A stretch of 64,000 nucleotides of DNA. Source: Muraenolepis orangiensis (taxonomy: Eukaryota > Chordata > Actinopteri > Gadiformes > Muraenolepididae). Shown piece after piece: positions 37,063-47,780 of this stretch. Numbering within the stretch: the first letter of the stretch is position 1; each line of letters starts with the position of its first letter. Made by a program: the position numbers and the translations under genes. The stretch lies in contig CM051002.1 in the NCBI GenBank assembly GCA_027704905.1, forward strand, positions 3,265,086-3,329,085, written 5' to 3'. The notes under the pieces are model-generated. The model made no database searches. It was not told where the DNA came from and saw nothing but the letters and a program-made list of their open reading frames with translations.

Positions 37063-37215
37063 AGATTCAAGATTCAAGATAATTGTATTTGCCATATGTA
37101 ACAACAAGTACAATAGAATGCATACTCCCCATTCACTATAAAAGAACAATAAACTGATGACTGATGGATGATACAGTATATATACATATGGCAAATGGTG
37201 CAAAAAGCAATTGAT
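37063..37215 (-). mobile_element. L2-type LINE 3' UTR, antisense
   Basis: Starts with AGATTCAAGATTCAAGAT tail units, then CATACTCCCCATTCACTATA and AAACTGATGACTGATGGATG, the reverse complement of the 3' UTR found at 22,461-22,606 and 57,830-57,960. Confidence 0.8.
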
Positions 37216-37559
37216 ATGATAATGTATAACTCATTAATGTATATTTATAGTCCTCGTCCAGTAATAGTTTAAAAAAAATACCCTAACCAATAGTTTAGTT
37301 TAGTTAGGGCCAACTGTGAATCATTTTTGAAATAATAATTGGAGGGACACAGGGATGTTGATATACTACATAATTATCATGTTGTCATGTTCAGGTCTTT
37401 TACGACACTTACCGCTATGCAAAGATTAGTTTAAAGCTGTGCAAAAGTTTCCTCTCATAATCTAATAATCAGGGTCAACTTTAAACCTTTTGCATGTGGG
37501 CGTTAATGTTTATTGCACACAGCGTGTGTCGCCCATTGACCATGCACTTGTGTAACAGG
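37216..37559. other. unassigned AT-rich sequence
   Basis: No gene or repeat recognised. Confidence 0.4.
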
Positions 37560-37709
37560 GCGGTGTGTGTGTGGGTGGGTGTGTATGTGTATGTGTGTGT
37601 TTGTGTGTGAGTGTGTGCGTGCGCACGTGTGTGTGTGCGTGCGTGTGTGCATGATCCCGCAGTCTGTTAATGGCTGTTTTAATTTTGGTTTACATGTGTG
37701 TGTTTATGT

Positions 37710-37806
<97 letters not shown>
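37560..37806. repeat. (GT)n microsatellites
   Basis: GT-rich at 37,560-37,650 with GTGCGC variants, and nearly pure GT at 37,692-37,806. Confidence 0.95.
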
Positions 37807-37808
<2 letters not shown>

Positions 37809-38399
37809 TCGCAGAGTGGGACAAGCCACGAGAGGAAAGAGCACACTGGTGTGTTTGATCACACAAAGAAAACCATAATTCAGGTTATTAATTCTTGGCT
37901 GTATCCATGGTTAAATAAAGCACCTCGTTCTCCTGGCTGCCCCGTGTCAAGAGAAGCTCGGCACTTTCCACTTTTCAATAATGTCTCTGCAAGGTGCCAG
38001 CATCAAATAAATGAGAGAGAGCCTCTTAGATCTCACTCACAGCAGAGTTTGCACAGAAAGGCCAATCTCCTGATATTGCTTTATTTGAGAATGGAAGGAT
38101 TATCCAAGTCCAAAGAAAGACTCACTTCATGACTCACTTCCACCAATTATTGGAAATCTGACTGTTGTTTTATTGTGTGTGTGTTGTTGTGTGAGTCTAG
38201 AGAAAGTGTATTGAATGTTCATGCTTCATACCTGGTCTATAAACACTTTCCCTGAGCTACTTTGTGTCACTCTCCAACCAATCCAACAGCTCTATTTGTG
38301 ACCAATTGTACGACAACAGTTCCCTTTTCCTTGTTTTTACCCAACCAGATATGAGAGTGTATACCTGCTATCGCCTGGAACACATTTTACTGTAAATTG
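37807..38399. other. unassigned sequence
   Basis: No gene or repeat recognised. Frames reading out of the GT tract into 37,807-38,132 have no known match. Confidence 0.4.
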
Positions 38400-38470
38400 A
38401 CTGTACATTTAGCAATTTAGCAAACACTTTAATCCAAAGTGACTTGCATGTGAAGCTGGGAACCATCATA
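38400..38470 (-). mobile_element. UnaL2-type LINE/SINE 3' end, antisense
   Basis: CATTTAGCAATTTAGCAAAC and ACTTTAATCCAAAGTGACTT are a diverged antisense copy of the L2-type 3' hairpin. Confidence 0.6.
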
Positions 38471-38651
38471 GCATGCGATCAAAAAGAGGGAGCAGAATGC
38501 CGCTCAATATACGTGACAGGGTTATTCATACAGGAGGAGATACTGCCAGAGAAAAGGTGGCTTAGGAGAAGAGCGAAGAGAAAGTAGAATTGGAGAGAGA
38601 TACACCTGGGCGGAAAAAAAAGAGCAGCATTGCCAAAATTCCTGCATTATC

Positions 38652-38706
38652 GTTAACATTAACAAGGAATGTCACTATCATAAAGACAGTCCTTGTTAAT
38701 GTTAAT
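38652..38706. repeat. hairpin with 16-bp arms
   Basis: TTAACATTAACAAGGA and TCCTTGTTAATGTTAA pair exactly around a 21-base loop. GTTAAT repeats continue after the right arm. Confidence 0.85.
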
Positions 38707-38709
38707 GTT

Positions 38710-39441
38710 AATGTTGTTAATGACACATATAAAGCTGGTCGTGTAGTACTTTATGTCTTGTTATAGCCCTGTTATTGATAATAATTGTAATTATATGAAA
38801 TAAAAGTTAATTGACTGTGACTCACAATAATTGGTGACTCTGTACTTTAATTGCCACTATGGTGAAATTTGCCAGTGAAGACGATAAAAACCAGCCTTCG
38901 AGACCAATTCAAAGAAATTATGCTGCTCTGACCATATATTTATATATATATTATAGCCAATAGCACAGGGACAATGGGAACGTGTCATGACATTAATGGT
39001 GTCCCATGTTGCACAATAAAAAAATGCTTTTTTGAACCTTATGCTTACGTCTACATCGGTCTCGGGCCAGGAGAGAGAAGAAGAAGTGGTTAGGTTGAAC
39101 CTGTACCATCAGCACTAAAGCTCAGCTGACATTTCACAGATGCTGTCAGTGATCACAAATGAGACAGAGGCATAAATACTCACATATCGCTGTCAAACAC
39201 AGTGAGCATCACAGCAGCATCACAGTCCCAGGTACTAAAGTCACATTGAGGAGCCAAAGGCGTTAAATTAACTCCCATTGCATGCAGACAGTTTATTTAT
39301 TGAAATGAAACCAAAGCTTATTCTCGCATGGGTAAGTCTGGGAGAAAGCAAACAAAACAATATGATAATAAGTTATTTTTATCCGCATCAACTCTAATCC
39401 CTTGTTTATTTTAATCAGTTGCAGACAAAGGGCAAATCCTC
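38710..39441. other. unassigned sequence
   Basis: No gene or repeat recognised. Confidence 0.4.
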
Positions 39442-39841
39442 CATTGTGTGTGCATGCGTGTGCATGTGTGAATGTGCCTGGGTGTGCACACATGTCGGTG
39501 TGAGTGTGCGTGAGTGTGTGTGCATGTAGGTATGAGCATGCGTGTGTGTAGGTGTGTGTGTGTGTGGGCAGGTGTGTGCACACATGTGTGTGTGTATAGG
39601 TGTGTGTGTGTGTGTGTGTGTGCACGTGTGTGCATTCATGTAGGTGTGTGCGTGCATGTAGGTGTGTGCGTAGGTGTGTGGGTGTGTGTGTGCGTGTGTG
39701 TGCGTATGTGTGTGTGTGTGTGCGAAGGTGTGTGTGTGTGTGTGTGTACGTGCGTGCGACTAGGTAGGTGTGTCTGTATGTGTGTGTGTGTGTGTTCGCG
39801 CGCGTGTGTGCATAGGTGTGTTTGTGTGCGTAGGTGCGTAG

Positions 39842-39877
<36 letters not shown>

Positions 39878-39958
39878 ATATACATGTGCATAGGTGTGTG
39901 TGTGTGTGTGTGTGCATAGGTGCGTAGGTGTTTGTGCGTGTGCATGTGTGTGTGCGCC
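39442..39958. repeat. GT-rich satellite with GTAG/GTGC variants
   Basis: About 515 bp of GT with frequent TAGGTGTG and GTGCGT interruptions. A 235-codon minus-strand frame is a His/Thr repeat and not a gene. Confidence 0.93.
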
Positions 39959-40594
39959 GCATGTGTGGTCATCCATATTGGGAGTCATATTGGGAGTCAT
40001 AATGTCATGGAACAGCCTTAAAACTGTAAGGAAGTGTCTCTGTGAACCATGACAGTCAGTTGAAACGTGTTTTTTTCCGCATGAAGTTGTTTTTGTTATT
40101 TAGTTAACAAGTTTATACATTTGAGACAAAATCTCAGGAAGTGTAGGTTCTTAAAAACACAACCCGGAGAACCATTTTCCAATCAAAAAGATGATTTTCT
40201 GCGCTCAAACTGACGACCTCCGGCATGGGAGGCAACGTTCTAACGTGAGAAGCAAAAAACCAATGGGTTCTAGCTTCATCTAGCTTCAACCCGAGAGCTG
40301 TATTGTCTGGTGCCTAGTGCTCCTGGTAGGGTTTCCAATGGTAGATTGGTCTCAGGTGAGGGGCCAGACTAAGAATGGTTCAAATACTTATATAGACAAA
40401 CAAACAAGAAGTAGTGAGGATACCCTGCCCAGAGGAAGCCCGGGGCCCCTTTTCAGAGCCAGGCCCGGAAAGAGGACCCGTCAGCGAGCACCTGGTCTGG
40501 TTAGCCCGAAAAAGCAACGTGGCCACTTCTCCTTCCCGTGGACCAACCATCTACGGGCCTCGACGGACCAAACCCAGCCAACAGAGACTGGCTT
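39959..40594. other. unassigned sequence
   Basis: No gene confidently recognised. The 40,320-40,590 part may be the diverged 5' end of the LINE fragment that follows. Confidence 0.4.
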
Positions 40595-40930
40595 TGGGGA
40601 CTTGAAATGTCACCTCTCTGGAGGGAAGGAGCCTGGGCTTGTGCGGGAGGTGGAGCGCTACCAGTTAGATCTGGTGGGGCTTACCTCTGGGGAAAAGGAG
40701 CCTGGGTTTGTGCAGGAGGTGGAGCGCTACCAGTTAGATCTTGGTTTACCTCTATGCACAGCATTGGCTCTGGAACTAAACTCCTAGATAGGTTTGGACT
40801 CTATCCTTCTCAGGAGTTGCTCAGGGTGAGATGCACCGGGTGGGTGTGGGAATACTCACAAGTCCCCTGCTGAGTGCCGCTATGTTGGAGTTTACCCCGG
40901 TGGACAAGAGGGTTGCTTCCCTACCACTTA
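40595..40930 (+). pseudogene. LINE endonuclease N-terminus fragment (left part)
   Basis: Reads LVREVERYQLDLVGLT, then a fragment around GSGTKLL and LEFTPVDKRVASLPL. This is the N-terminal endonuclease region of a common fish LINE. A 69-bp in-frame tandem duplication repeats EVERYQLDL (GCCTGGG at 40,631 and 40,700). Frameshifts are present. The frame breaks at about 40,930 where a DNA transposon begins, and the LINE resumes at about 42,267. Confidence 0.65.
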
Positions 40931-42266
40931 TGCCTCGTTTCCACCAAAGCAAGCCTAGTTCTAGCTCTCGGGTGGCGCGAGAGCCGGTTCGCAGTTGGTT
41001 CAATTGGCGAGCCGTCTAAGAACTGGTTTGCGTTTCCACCGACTTTTTCGCCGAGAGAGCCACGTCATGACGTCACTGTTAACTTCTGCTTTCCCAGCAG
41101 CTCGCGCCAACTTCCACAACAGTGGATTACATGATGGATGGAAAAGTGTTGCTCCTGGCTTTGAGGCTACAAACAGCTGCTCGTCTTTAGTGCTATGGAC
41201 GCGATTACGTTGAAGCCCCTAACTGTGATAAAGGACTATACTAATAAAATGGACGTGACGTTAGAGCTGCATTAATAGAGTACTTAAACAGAAGGGACCA
41301 TTTGCCTTTTCTTCTTCAAAACTGTCATCTTGTATTATGTTTCTCGGTTGATAAAGCATAATGAAGCGGACATTGTATGAAAAATAGAAATGTTTTATTA
41401 AAAAAAACAAAAACAAAAACATTAAATACACAATATACAGTAATCACAAAATGTAAAAGTGTAGAGTGCAGTGTAATAAGTCCATGTTAATAAAGCTCTG
41501 AGGGGCTGAGGGGCTCCTGGGCTGCAGCCCAGTGGGGCGGTAGCTCCGCATCGACATCGTCCAGGGAAGACGACTCCATAAACAACTAAAACAAGAGAAA
41601 AGGGCATTAAAACATGACTCCATTACACTTTACTGTTTTTAGAAAGTAGCATCCTGACGTTATCAAGGTTAATATCGGCTAACAGAAGCCTAGCAATCAT
41701 AGCTCCTCATTTGTGATGATAGGAACATAACATTGATGTGATAATGAGCAGCCCGCTAAACAGATTATAAATACAAAGCTGGTTGGCAACACGGGAAAGA
41801 TTTATAAAGTAAAACTTACCAGGACCAGAGTGACAGCAGCGGATCATCAGTTTGTTATCGATTAGCTCCTCGTATCGTCCAGTTTGTTATCGATTAGCCC
41901 CTCGTATCGTCCAGTTTGTTATCGATTAGCTCCTCGGTCCTGTCCCCCGCTGAAGACATCTCACGCTGTAGTTTTTCTAATAGTGGTTTGTTCTAGAAGC
42001 TCCTCTTGTTTATTGTGACCTTCTGCCGAGGACAACAACGCAAACAAACGTAGTTTGTCTCGTCCACGGACCACTGTCACCTTCACGGCGAATTTTACTG
42101 ATTTAAAGGAAAAAAACTTCCGATAAGCCCCGCCCCCAGCCCCGATAAGCCCCGCCCCCAGCCCCTGATGTAGTGGAGCCTGCTGGCTAGCCCAGCTTTG
42201 AAGTGGAGCCGCAAACGAACCACTTAACGGAGCCAGAAAGTGGCTCCATTGCGGTGGAAACCTCTG
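40931..42266. mobile_element. Harbinger-like non-autonomous DNA element
   Basis: Begins TGCCTCGTTTCCACC and ends GCGGTGGAAACCTCTGG, an imperfect inverted repeat around GTTTCCACC. GTTTCCACC is repeated inside the left end (near 41,032). It separates the two halves of a LINE. Inside, a 32-bp unit CAGTTTGTTATCGATTAGCT is repeated at 41,848, 41,880 and 41,912, and GATAAGCCCCGCCCCCAGCC is duplicated near 42,123 and 42,145. No transposase is seen. Exact ends and target duplication are uncertain. Confidence 0.55.
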
Positions 42267-42628
42267 GACAGACATGGTTAGCCCAAACATGTAGTGTGGG
42301 TGAACTGGGAACATCTTGTGGATGCCCCTGTCCGGGAGACCATCAACTCCCATCGCCGGCGGAATTTTTCTGGCATCTCTGTGGAGGCGGGGGACATTGA
42401 ACCAGAGTGGTCATTGTTCAAAGCATATATTGCTGAAGGTTCAGGGGGTTAATGAGATCCGTCCAGAAATGCTAAAGGCTCTGGGCTTTGAGGGGCTGTC
42501 ATGGATGAACATTACGTAGAGTGGCAAACCCCGATCAAAAAGGGGGACCAGAGGGTGTGTGCCAATTACAGGGGTATCACATTACTCAGGCTCCCTGGGA
42601 ACGTCTACTCCAAGATGCTGGAAAGGAG
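42267..42628 (+). pseudogene. LINE fragment (right part, into reverse transcriptase)
   Basis: Resumes the LINE after the insertion. Near 42,440-42,500 it carries EIRPEMLKALGFEGLSWMN, and then KKGDQRVCANYRGITLL and LERR from the RT N-terminal region. Together with 40,595-40,930 it is one broken LINE copy of unassigned clade. It stops abruptly at the join to a gypsy fragment. Confidence 0.7.
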
Positions 42629-43535
42629 GGACACAGGAGCACAAGTATCCATTGTAAGTGAGGAATGGAAGTCGAAGCATTTGCCACACATGCCAGTCAA
42701 CCCTATCATTGATCTTATGGACTATGACAAACTGTTGAACTTAAAAGCAGCTAAAGGTAAAGAAATCCCATTTCAAGGGTAACTAAAACTGAATTTCAGT
42801 TTGCTTGAACCAAAATCTAAACACACTGGTTGTACAAACCTACTTGGGCTAGTAAGTAAATCTGTGGTGGAGAAAATAATTATCGGCATTATTGTGAATT
42901 AAAGTGGTCATGAAAGCACAGAATCGGGGCACATCTGTCACTGAGTTCAGGAACAATGTGTGCCTACTGAGAAATTCACTGAAGATTGGAAAGGGAATGG
43001 CCGAAACATTGCTCAATCTAATTCAGGATGCTGCTGTGGACAATGAGACCTACCAAGTCAAAACTGAAAAAATGTAACCATCCCAAGTGGACAGTTGATA
43101 CACATCTCCTGTTGTGTTAAAAGTGATTTCAAAGCTCTCAGTTAAACAATGTTGTTTGAGCCAGATGTGGGATTGTCAAGGAATAAGTGGTTGGAGATAC
43201 ATTGTCAGTTATCAGAGCTTCACAAGCCTCACAAATTGAATGTCAGTGTATACAACAACACTAACCATGCCATCTCCCAGAGCAGTGATGGGCAGTGTGC
43301 AGAGAGTCATGGACTGGTATCCAGCCCTGAGGAGTACACAACAGCGACCATAGCGTCTGTTCAGTAGACGGCTAGCCCAACATCAGACACAAATGCTCAG
43401 AGATTAATCTGAACCTTTGCTAGAACCAAAAATAAGATTGGCTATATTGAGAATGTAAAGATGTATATTAAACTAACTGACAATATTCCAGTGGCCAAAA
43501 CATACATATATACAATGCTTTACCACGTCCAAATC
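42629..43535 (+). pseudogene. Ty3/gypsy retrotransposon fragment: protease to RT start
   Basis: Opens at the aspartic-protease active site DTGAQVSIVSEEW and continues MDYDKLLNLKAAKGKEIPFQ. The protease-RT spacer follows with PDVGLSRNKWLEIHCQLSEL-like sequence and VSVYNNTNHAIS (about 43,155-43,270). It ends near KLTDNIPVAKTY (about 43,470-43,505), just before the RT core. In the family this region cleaves the polyprotein and links to RT. Stops break it throughout, and no LTRs are seen. Confidence 0.75.
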
Positions 43536-43555
43536 ACGGATTGGAGCAAATAACA

Positions 43556-44125
43556 GAGCAAATCACACTGAGGGAGTAGCCATCATGATGACTAAGGAGA
43601 CCAGAAAGGCCCTGATTGCATGGGAACCCATCAGCTCTCGCCTCATTATTGCATCCTTCAGAACCAACAACAGGAGAGTGAAAGCTCACATAATACAGTG
43701 CTATGCACCTACCAACGATACAGTTGATGATGTCAAGGCCAGGTTCTATGACAGCTTGAACCATCTACTTGGTAGGGTAGGAGCCAGAGACTTCATTATC
43801 CTGATGGGTGACTTCAACGTCAAGATTGGAGGACGGAATGAGGGCTACGAGGAAGTGATGGGGAAGCATGGAGTGGGGAAAATGAATGAGAATGGAGAGA
43901 TGTTTGTTGAGACCTATGTCAACAACAGCCTGGTCATTGGAGGAAGTGTATTCCCTCACAAAACCATACATAAAACAACGTGGGTGTCACCAGAGCATGT
44001 TACAGAAAACCAAATCGATCACATCTGTATATGTAGGAAGTTCAGAAGGTCCATGGAAGATGTCAGAAAGAGGAGCAGATGCAGCATCTCACCACCATCT
44101 GCTGGTTAGGACATGCCGAAAGGGG
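43556..44125 (+). pseudogene. RTE-type LINE endonuclease fragment
   Basis: An APE-like endonuclease that would nick target DNA to prime LINE insertion. One frame of about 174 codons holds GVAIMMTKETRKALIAWEPI (about 43,572-43,631), IQCYAPTNDTVDD, FIILMGDFNVKIGG with the catalytic Asp-Asn pair, GKHGVGKMNENGEMF, FPHKTIHKTTWVSPE and NQIDHICI. The usual closing SDHHLL appears as SHHHLL in the +1 frame at about 44,086-44,108. N-terminal residues and the RT domain are missing. Best match from memory: RTE-clade (craniofacial-development-protein-2-like) endonucleases. Confidence 0.8.
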
Positions 44126-44159
44126 ATGGAAACCAGCCCAACCGAGCATTCTCCAGTCT

Positions 44160-46330
44160 CTTGCAAACAAGTGCAACAAACTAAACTGCTGTATCTACTT
44201 GCAGCGGGACATCAGGGAGTGTTATGCCATGATTTTTACAGAAACGTGACTGACCTCGTATGCTGCGTGGTGAACAACAACTGGTGTACGGACGTTCAGG
44301 TGCTTTCTCAACACTTATCTAACCTGGAATTACTGAGAATCAATTCTCGCCCTTTTTACTTGCCGAGGGAAATCTCTGCTATTCTCATGGCGGCGGTTTA
44401 CATCTAACCACAGGCTGATGCCAAAATCGCATTGGATGAACTTTACATCAAGGTGAGCAAACTTCAGAATCGCTACCCCGAGGCAGTCCCCATTGTAGAG
44501 GGGGACTTCAACCACTGCAACTTCAACTTCAACTTCAACACATCTCATGTCCGACAAGACACAGACTTTTGATCACTGCTATTCCACCATTAAGCAAGCT
44601 TATCTATTTCCTGTTTACAAACAGCAGTTGAAGACCATGCCCACAACTGTACAGAACGTGCGTTGCTGCACAGACGACACCATACTACATCTGCAGGGAC
44701 GGCTGAAAATCAATGACTGGAGTGTATTCAAGACCACTGACCTGGATGTGGATGCAGATCATGTCACATCAGACATTAACAGGCTAGTGGAGGAATGCAT
44801 CCCAACCAGGTCTGTTTGCTCATTCCCAAACTGCAAACCATGGATGAATGCTTACATACGGAACAAACTAAGGAAACGGAGTACCGCTTTCACAACAGGC
44901 ATCTCCGATCACTACAAGAGGGCAAAGTATGAACTCAGAAAAAAGCCATCAAGAAAAGGAAATTGGATTACAAAAAACTATTGGAATTACAGTTCGAGGG
45001 GTTCTGACACAAGACACATGTGGCACGGTCTGAGGATCCCCTCCAACTACAAGGGGAGCTCAAGGGCAGTCATTAACAACGACCCAAACCTACCAGAAGA
45101 GTTGAACATGTTTTACGCTCGCTTTGAAAGGGCGAACTCTTAGGACTACTTTCTACAACTGTCCGAGTCTGAGGTCCGCAGAACCTTCAGAAGGGTGAAG
45201 GCAGGGAAGGCAGCCGGCCCAGACGGAGTTCGATCCCGTGTCTTCAAGACCTAAGCCGACCAGCTGGCTCCTGTGTTCACCGACATCTACAATGGATCAC
45301 TGCAACAGTCTTTCATCCCAGGGTGCTTCAAAGCGACAAACATTGTGCCGATACCCAAAAAGACCAAGGTAACAACTCTCAATGATTATCATCCAGTTGC
45401 TTTAACACCCATAGCCATGAAGTGCCTGAAGAAACTTGTCATGTCGCATATTAACTTTTCCATCCATAAATCCCTAGACCCACTCCAGACCAAACAGGTC
45501 TGTAGACGACGCCATCTCCCTGGAACTACACACCACCCTGGAGCACCTAGACAGGCGGGACACCTACGTACGTCAGACTGCTGTTCATTGACTACAGCTT
45601 GGCGTTCAACACCATCGTTCCCTCCAAGCTGGTCTTGAAACTGAGGGACCTAGGTCTGGGTGCCCCCATCTGTAACTGGATTATGGACTTCCTGACTGGC
45701 AGGCCTCAAGTGGTGAAGATTGGGAACAACATCTCTTCCACTCTGGTCCTCAACCCCAGGCACCCCAAGACATCTGCCTCAGTCCCCGGCTGTACACACA
45801 TGACTGTACTGCTATGCACAGCAATAATCGGATTATCGAGTTTGCAGACGACACCACAGTCATCGGCCTGATAAGTGAAGGATGAAACGAGTACAGACAT
45901 GAGGTAGTCCGTCTGACACGATGATACAAGGACAACAGCCTCGCACTGAATGTCAGCAAGACCAAGGAGCTCATCGTGGACGTCAGGCGCCACCGGGGCA
46001 CCCACTCCACCATCAGCCAGGACGGGACACTGATGGAAGTCATCAGCTGCTTCCTTTCCTTGTGCTACAGATTTCCGACGACCTGGCTTGGACCCACAAC
46101 ACGGAGGTCTTGCTGAAGAAGACCCTGCAGTGCCTCAGGAAAAGCGGAATAGGCCAAGGATGGCTAGTGAACTTTTACTGCGACACTGTAGAGAGCGTCC
46201 TGAGGAGTGGAGTCACTGTGTGGTATGGCAACACCACTGTACAGGACAAGAGCAAAATTCATAATAAGGGTGGGAATGGGGAGTAAGCATTCCATTGTAC
46301 TTTGTATCTTGTAGAAGGTAGAAGGTAGGG
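44160..46330 (+). mobile_element. L2-clade LINE copy B, decayed
   Basis: Collinear with copy A but longer at the 5' side, reaching into the endonuclease. It starts immediately after the RTE fragment. The 3' part of the ORF and most of the 3' UTR are deleted at about 46,250, where sequence jumps to GTGGGAATGGGGAGTAAGCA and a TTGTATC tail with GTAGAAG repeats to about 46,330. Confidence 0.88.
44280..46250 (+). pseudogene. broken LINE endonuclease and reverse transcriptase (copy B)
   Basis: In order: FYLPREISAILMAAVYI (endonuclease, about 44,354), VPIVEGDFNHCNF (about 44,488), then a deletion. A linker frame follows from 44,547 with WMNAYIRNKLRKRSTAF. RT begins with RRVKAGKAAGPDGVRS (about 45,190). 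Next come TNIVPIPKKTKVTTLNDYHP, MAFNTIVPSKLVLKLRDLGL and the catalytic FADDTTVIG (about 45,840). The last recognisable part is GVTVWYGNTT near 46,230. At least four frameshifts and several stops. Copy B keeps both Asp residues of the catalytic box, which copy A lost. Confidence 0.9.
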
Positions 46331-46567
46331 AAGAATGTCGCTACCTATTTTAGACCACTTGAGGGCAGCATCGTCATAGTTATTAATTCAATATGAGCTT
46401 GCGATATTTGTAGGTTGTCGAGCCATCGCGCGGAGTCACTACTGTCAGAAAATATATGATCATTTATTGTTCGCTTCACTTTCCGGCAAAGAATTTAGTA
46501 ATAATAATAAAAAATGAAATGTACTGTCAAACAAACTTGTTTTGTGCCCATGGACATTGAAGAGACA
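46331..46567. other. unassigned sequence
   Basis: No gene or repeat recognised. Confidence 0.4.
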
Positions 46568-46597
46568 CATGTACACACACACACACTCACACACACA

Positions 46598-46675
<78 letters not shown>
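46568..46675. repeat. (CA)n microsatellite
   Basis: About 108 bp of CA with ACTCAC and ATACAC breaks near its start. Confidence 0.95.
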
Positions 46676-46677
<2 letters not shown>

Positions 46678-47054
46678 GCAGGAGAGGTTTACCTTTCTGA
46701 TTCTTCCTCCCTTTTCCTGTTCTCTTCAGCTTCCACCCACCTGTGCCAGATGGCATCTCTCATTTTTGGACCATCTGTGAGATGAAGGAGTAAAGGATGA
46801 TCAATATCTGATGCAATACAACAACTTCTCTGCCCACAGATGGCCAGAGCAGTATTATCTAAAGCCAAGTTCTGCTTCAAGTTGAAAGAATGGGGTGAAT
46901 GCAAACACTTTTGGGAAACTAAACAGAAAAATGAAAAAAGAACAAAGAAAGAATGTTTGGGAATTGAGCCGCTAGCCCCAAGGAAATTATGAATGCATAC
47001 AACTGCAGCTACCACAACCTATTTAACACCATACAGCACACAGCATATCTAAAG
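46676..47054. other. unassigned sequence with a 108-codon minus-strand frame
   Basis: The minus frame at 46,689-47,015 includes VCIHNFLGASGS, faintly like the VLHNFL end of Harbinger transposases, but nothing else supports this. I do not call a gene. Confidence 0.35.
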
Positions 47055-47070
47055 CGCATGTGTGTGTGTG

Positions 47071-47165
<95 letters not shown>

Positions 47166-47306
47166 GTGCGTGCGTGTGTGTGTCTGTGTGTATGTGTGTG
47201 TGTGTGTGTATGCGTGTGTGAGTGTCTCTGCCTGCATGTGTATGAGTGTGTGTTAGTGCCTGTTTGTGTATGTATGTGTGTGGGGAAGGGTGCGTGTGCC
47301 CATGCA

Positions 47307-47344
<38 letters not shown>

Positions 47345-47460
47345 TGCATCTGTGTGTGTATGAGTGTGCATGTGAGTGTAAGTGCGTGCGTGTGTGCATG
47401 TGTGTGTTTTGTGTGTGTGTGTGAGTGTGTGCGTTTGTCCATGCATGTGTGTGTGCTGTG
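47055..47460. repeat. GT-rich satellite
   Basis: About 400 bp of GT with GTGCGT, TGAGTG and CATGCATG variants. Confidence 0.93.
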
Positions 47461-47778
47461 TTGTAGAATCTGTACCAGACAAATTGGGTTATATTTGCAT
47501 CCATATAGAATAGAGGAAGCAATATGGGCCTGCTTTTACAGAGACAATGAGGAAAGCAATAAAATATGTAGGAGAGAGACTTGAACCAACAACGCTTTGC
47601 ATTCCGTCCGGCTTATGACCTCGCAGTTAAATGTGGAATAATGGATATGCAGCTATGAAAATATTTCATAGCTGCACATGTGGAGGCAATCGATTGGTTT
47701 ATGTAAAAAAGGATTTCAAACGTAATTTGAAGCTCATCTGACTGCTGGTTTGCTGTTGTGGGGACCTGGTCAGGGATA
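47461..47778. other. unassigned sequence
   Basis: No gene recognised. GACTTGAACC at about 47,580 resembles an antisense pol III B-box, but no A-box or tRNA fold accompanies it. Confidence 0.35.
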
Positions 47779-47780
47779 TA

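Noticed and set aside
39293..40000. 235-codon minus-strand frame
   Set aside because: His/Thr repeat from a GT satellite with short unrelated ends.
42629..43535. Ty3/gypsy piece as an intact or viral gene
   Set aside because: Many stops, no LTRs, no envelope; a retrotransposon remnant only.
46689..47015. Possible Harbinger transposase end (VCIHNFL)
   Set aside because: A single short motif with no catalytic residues or TIRs nearby.
47560..47600. Antisense B-box-like GACTTGAACC
   Set aside because: No A-box at the right distance and no tRNA fold.
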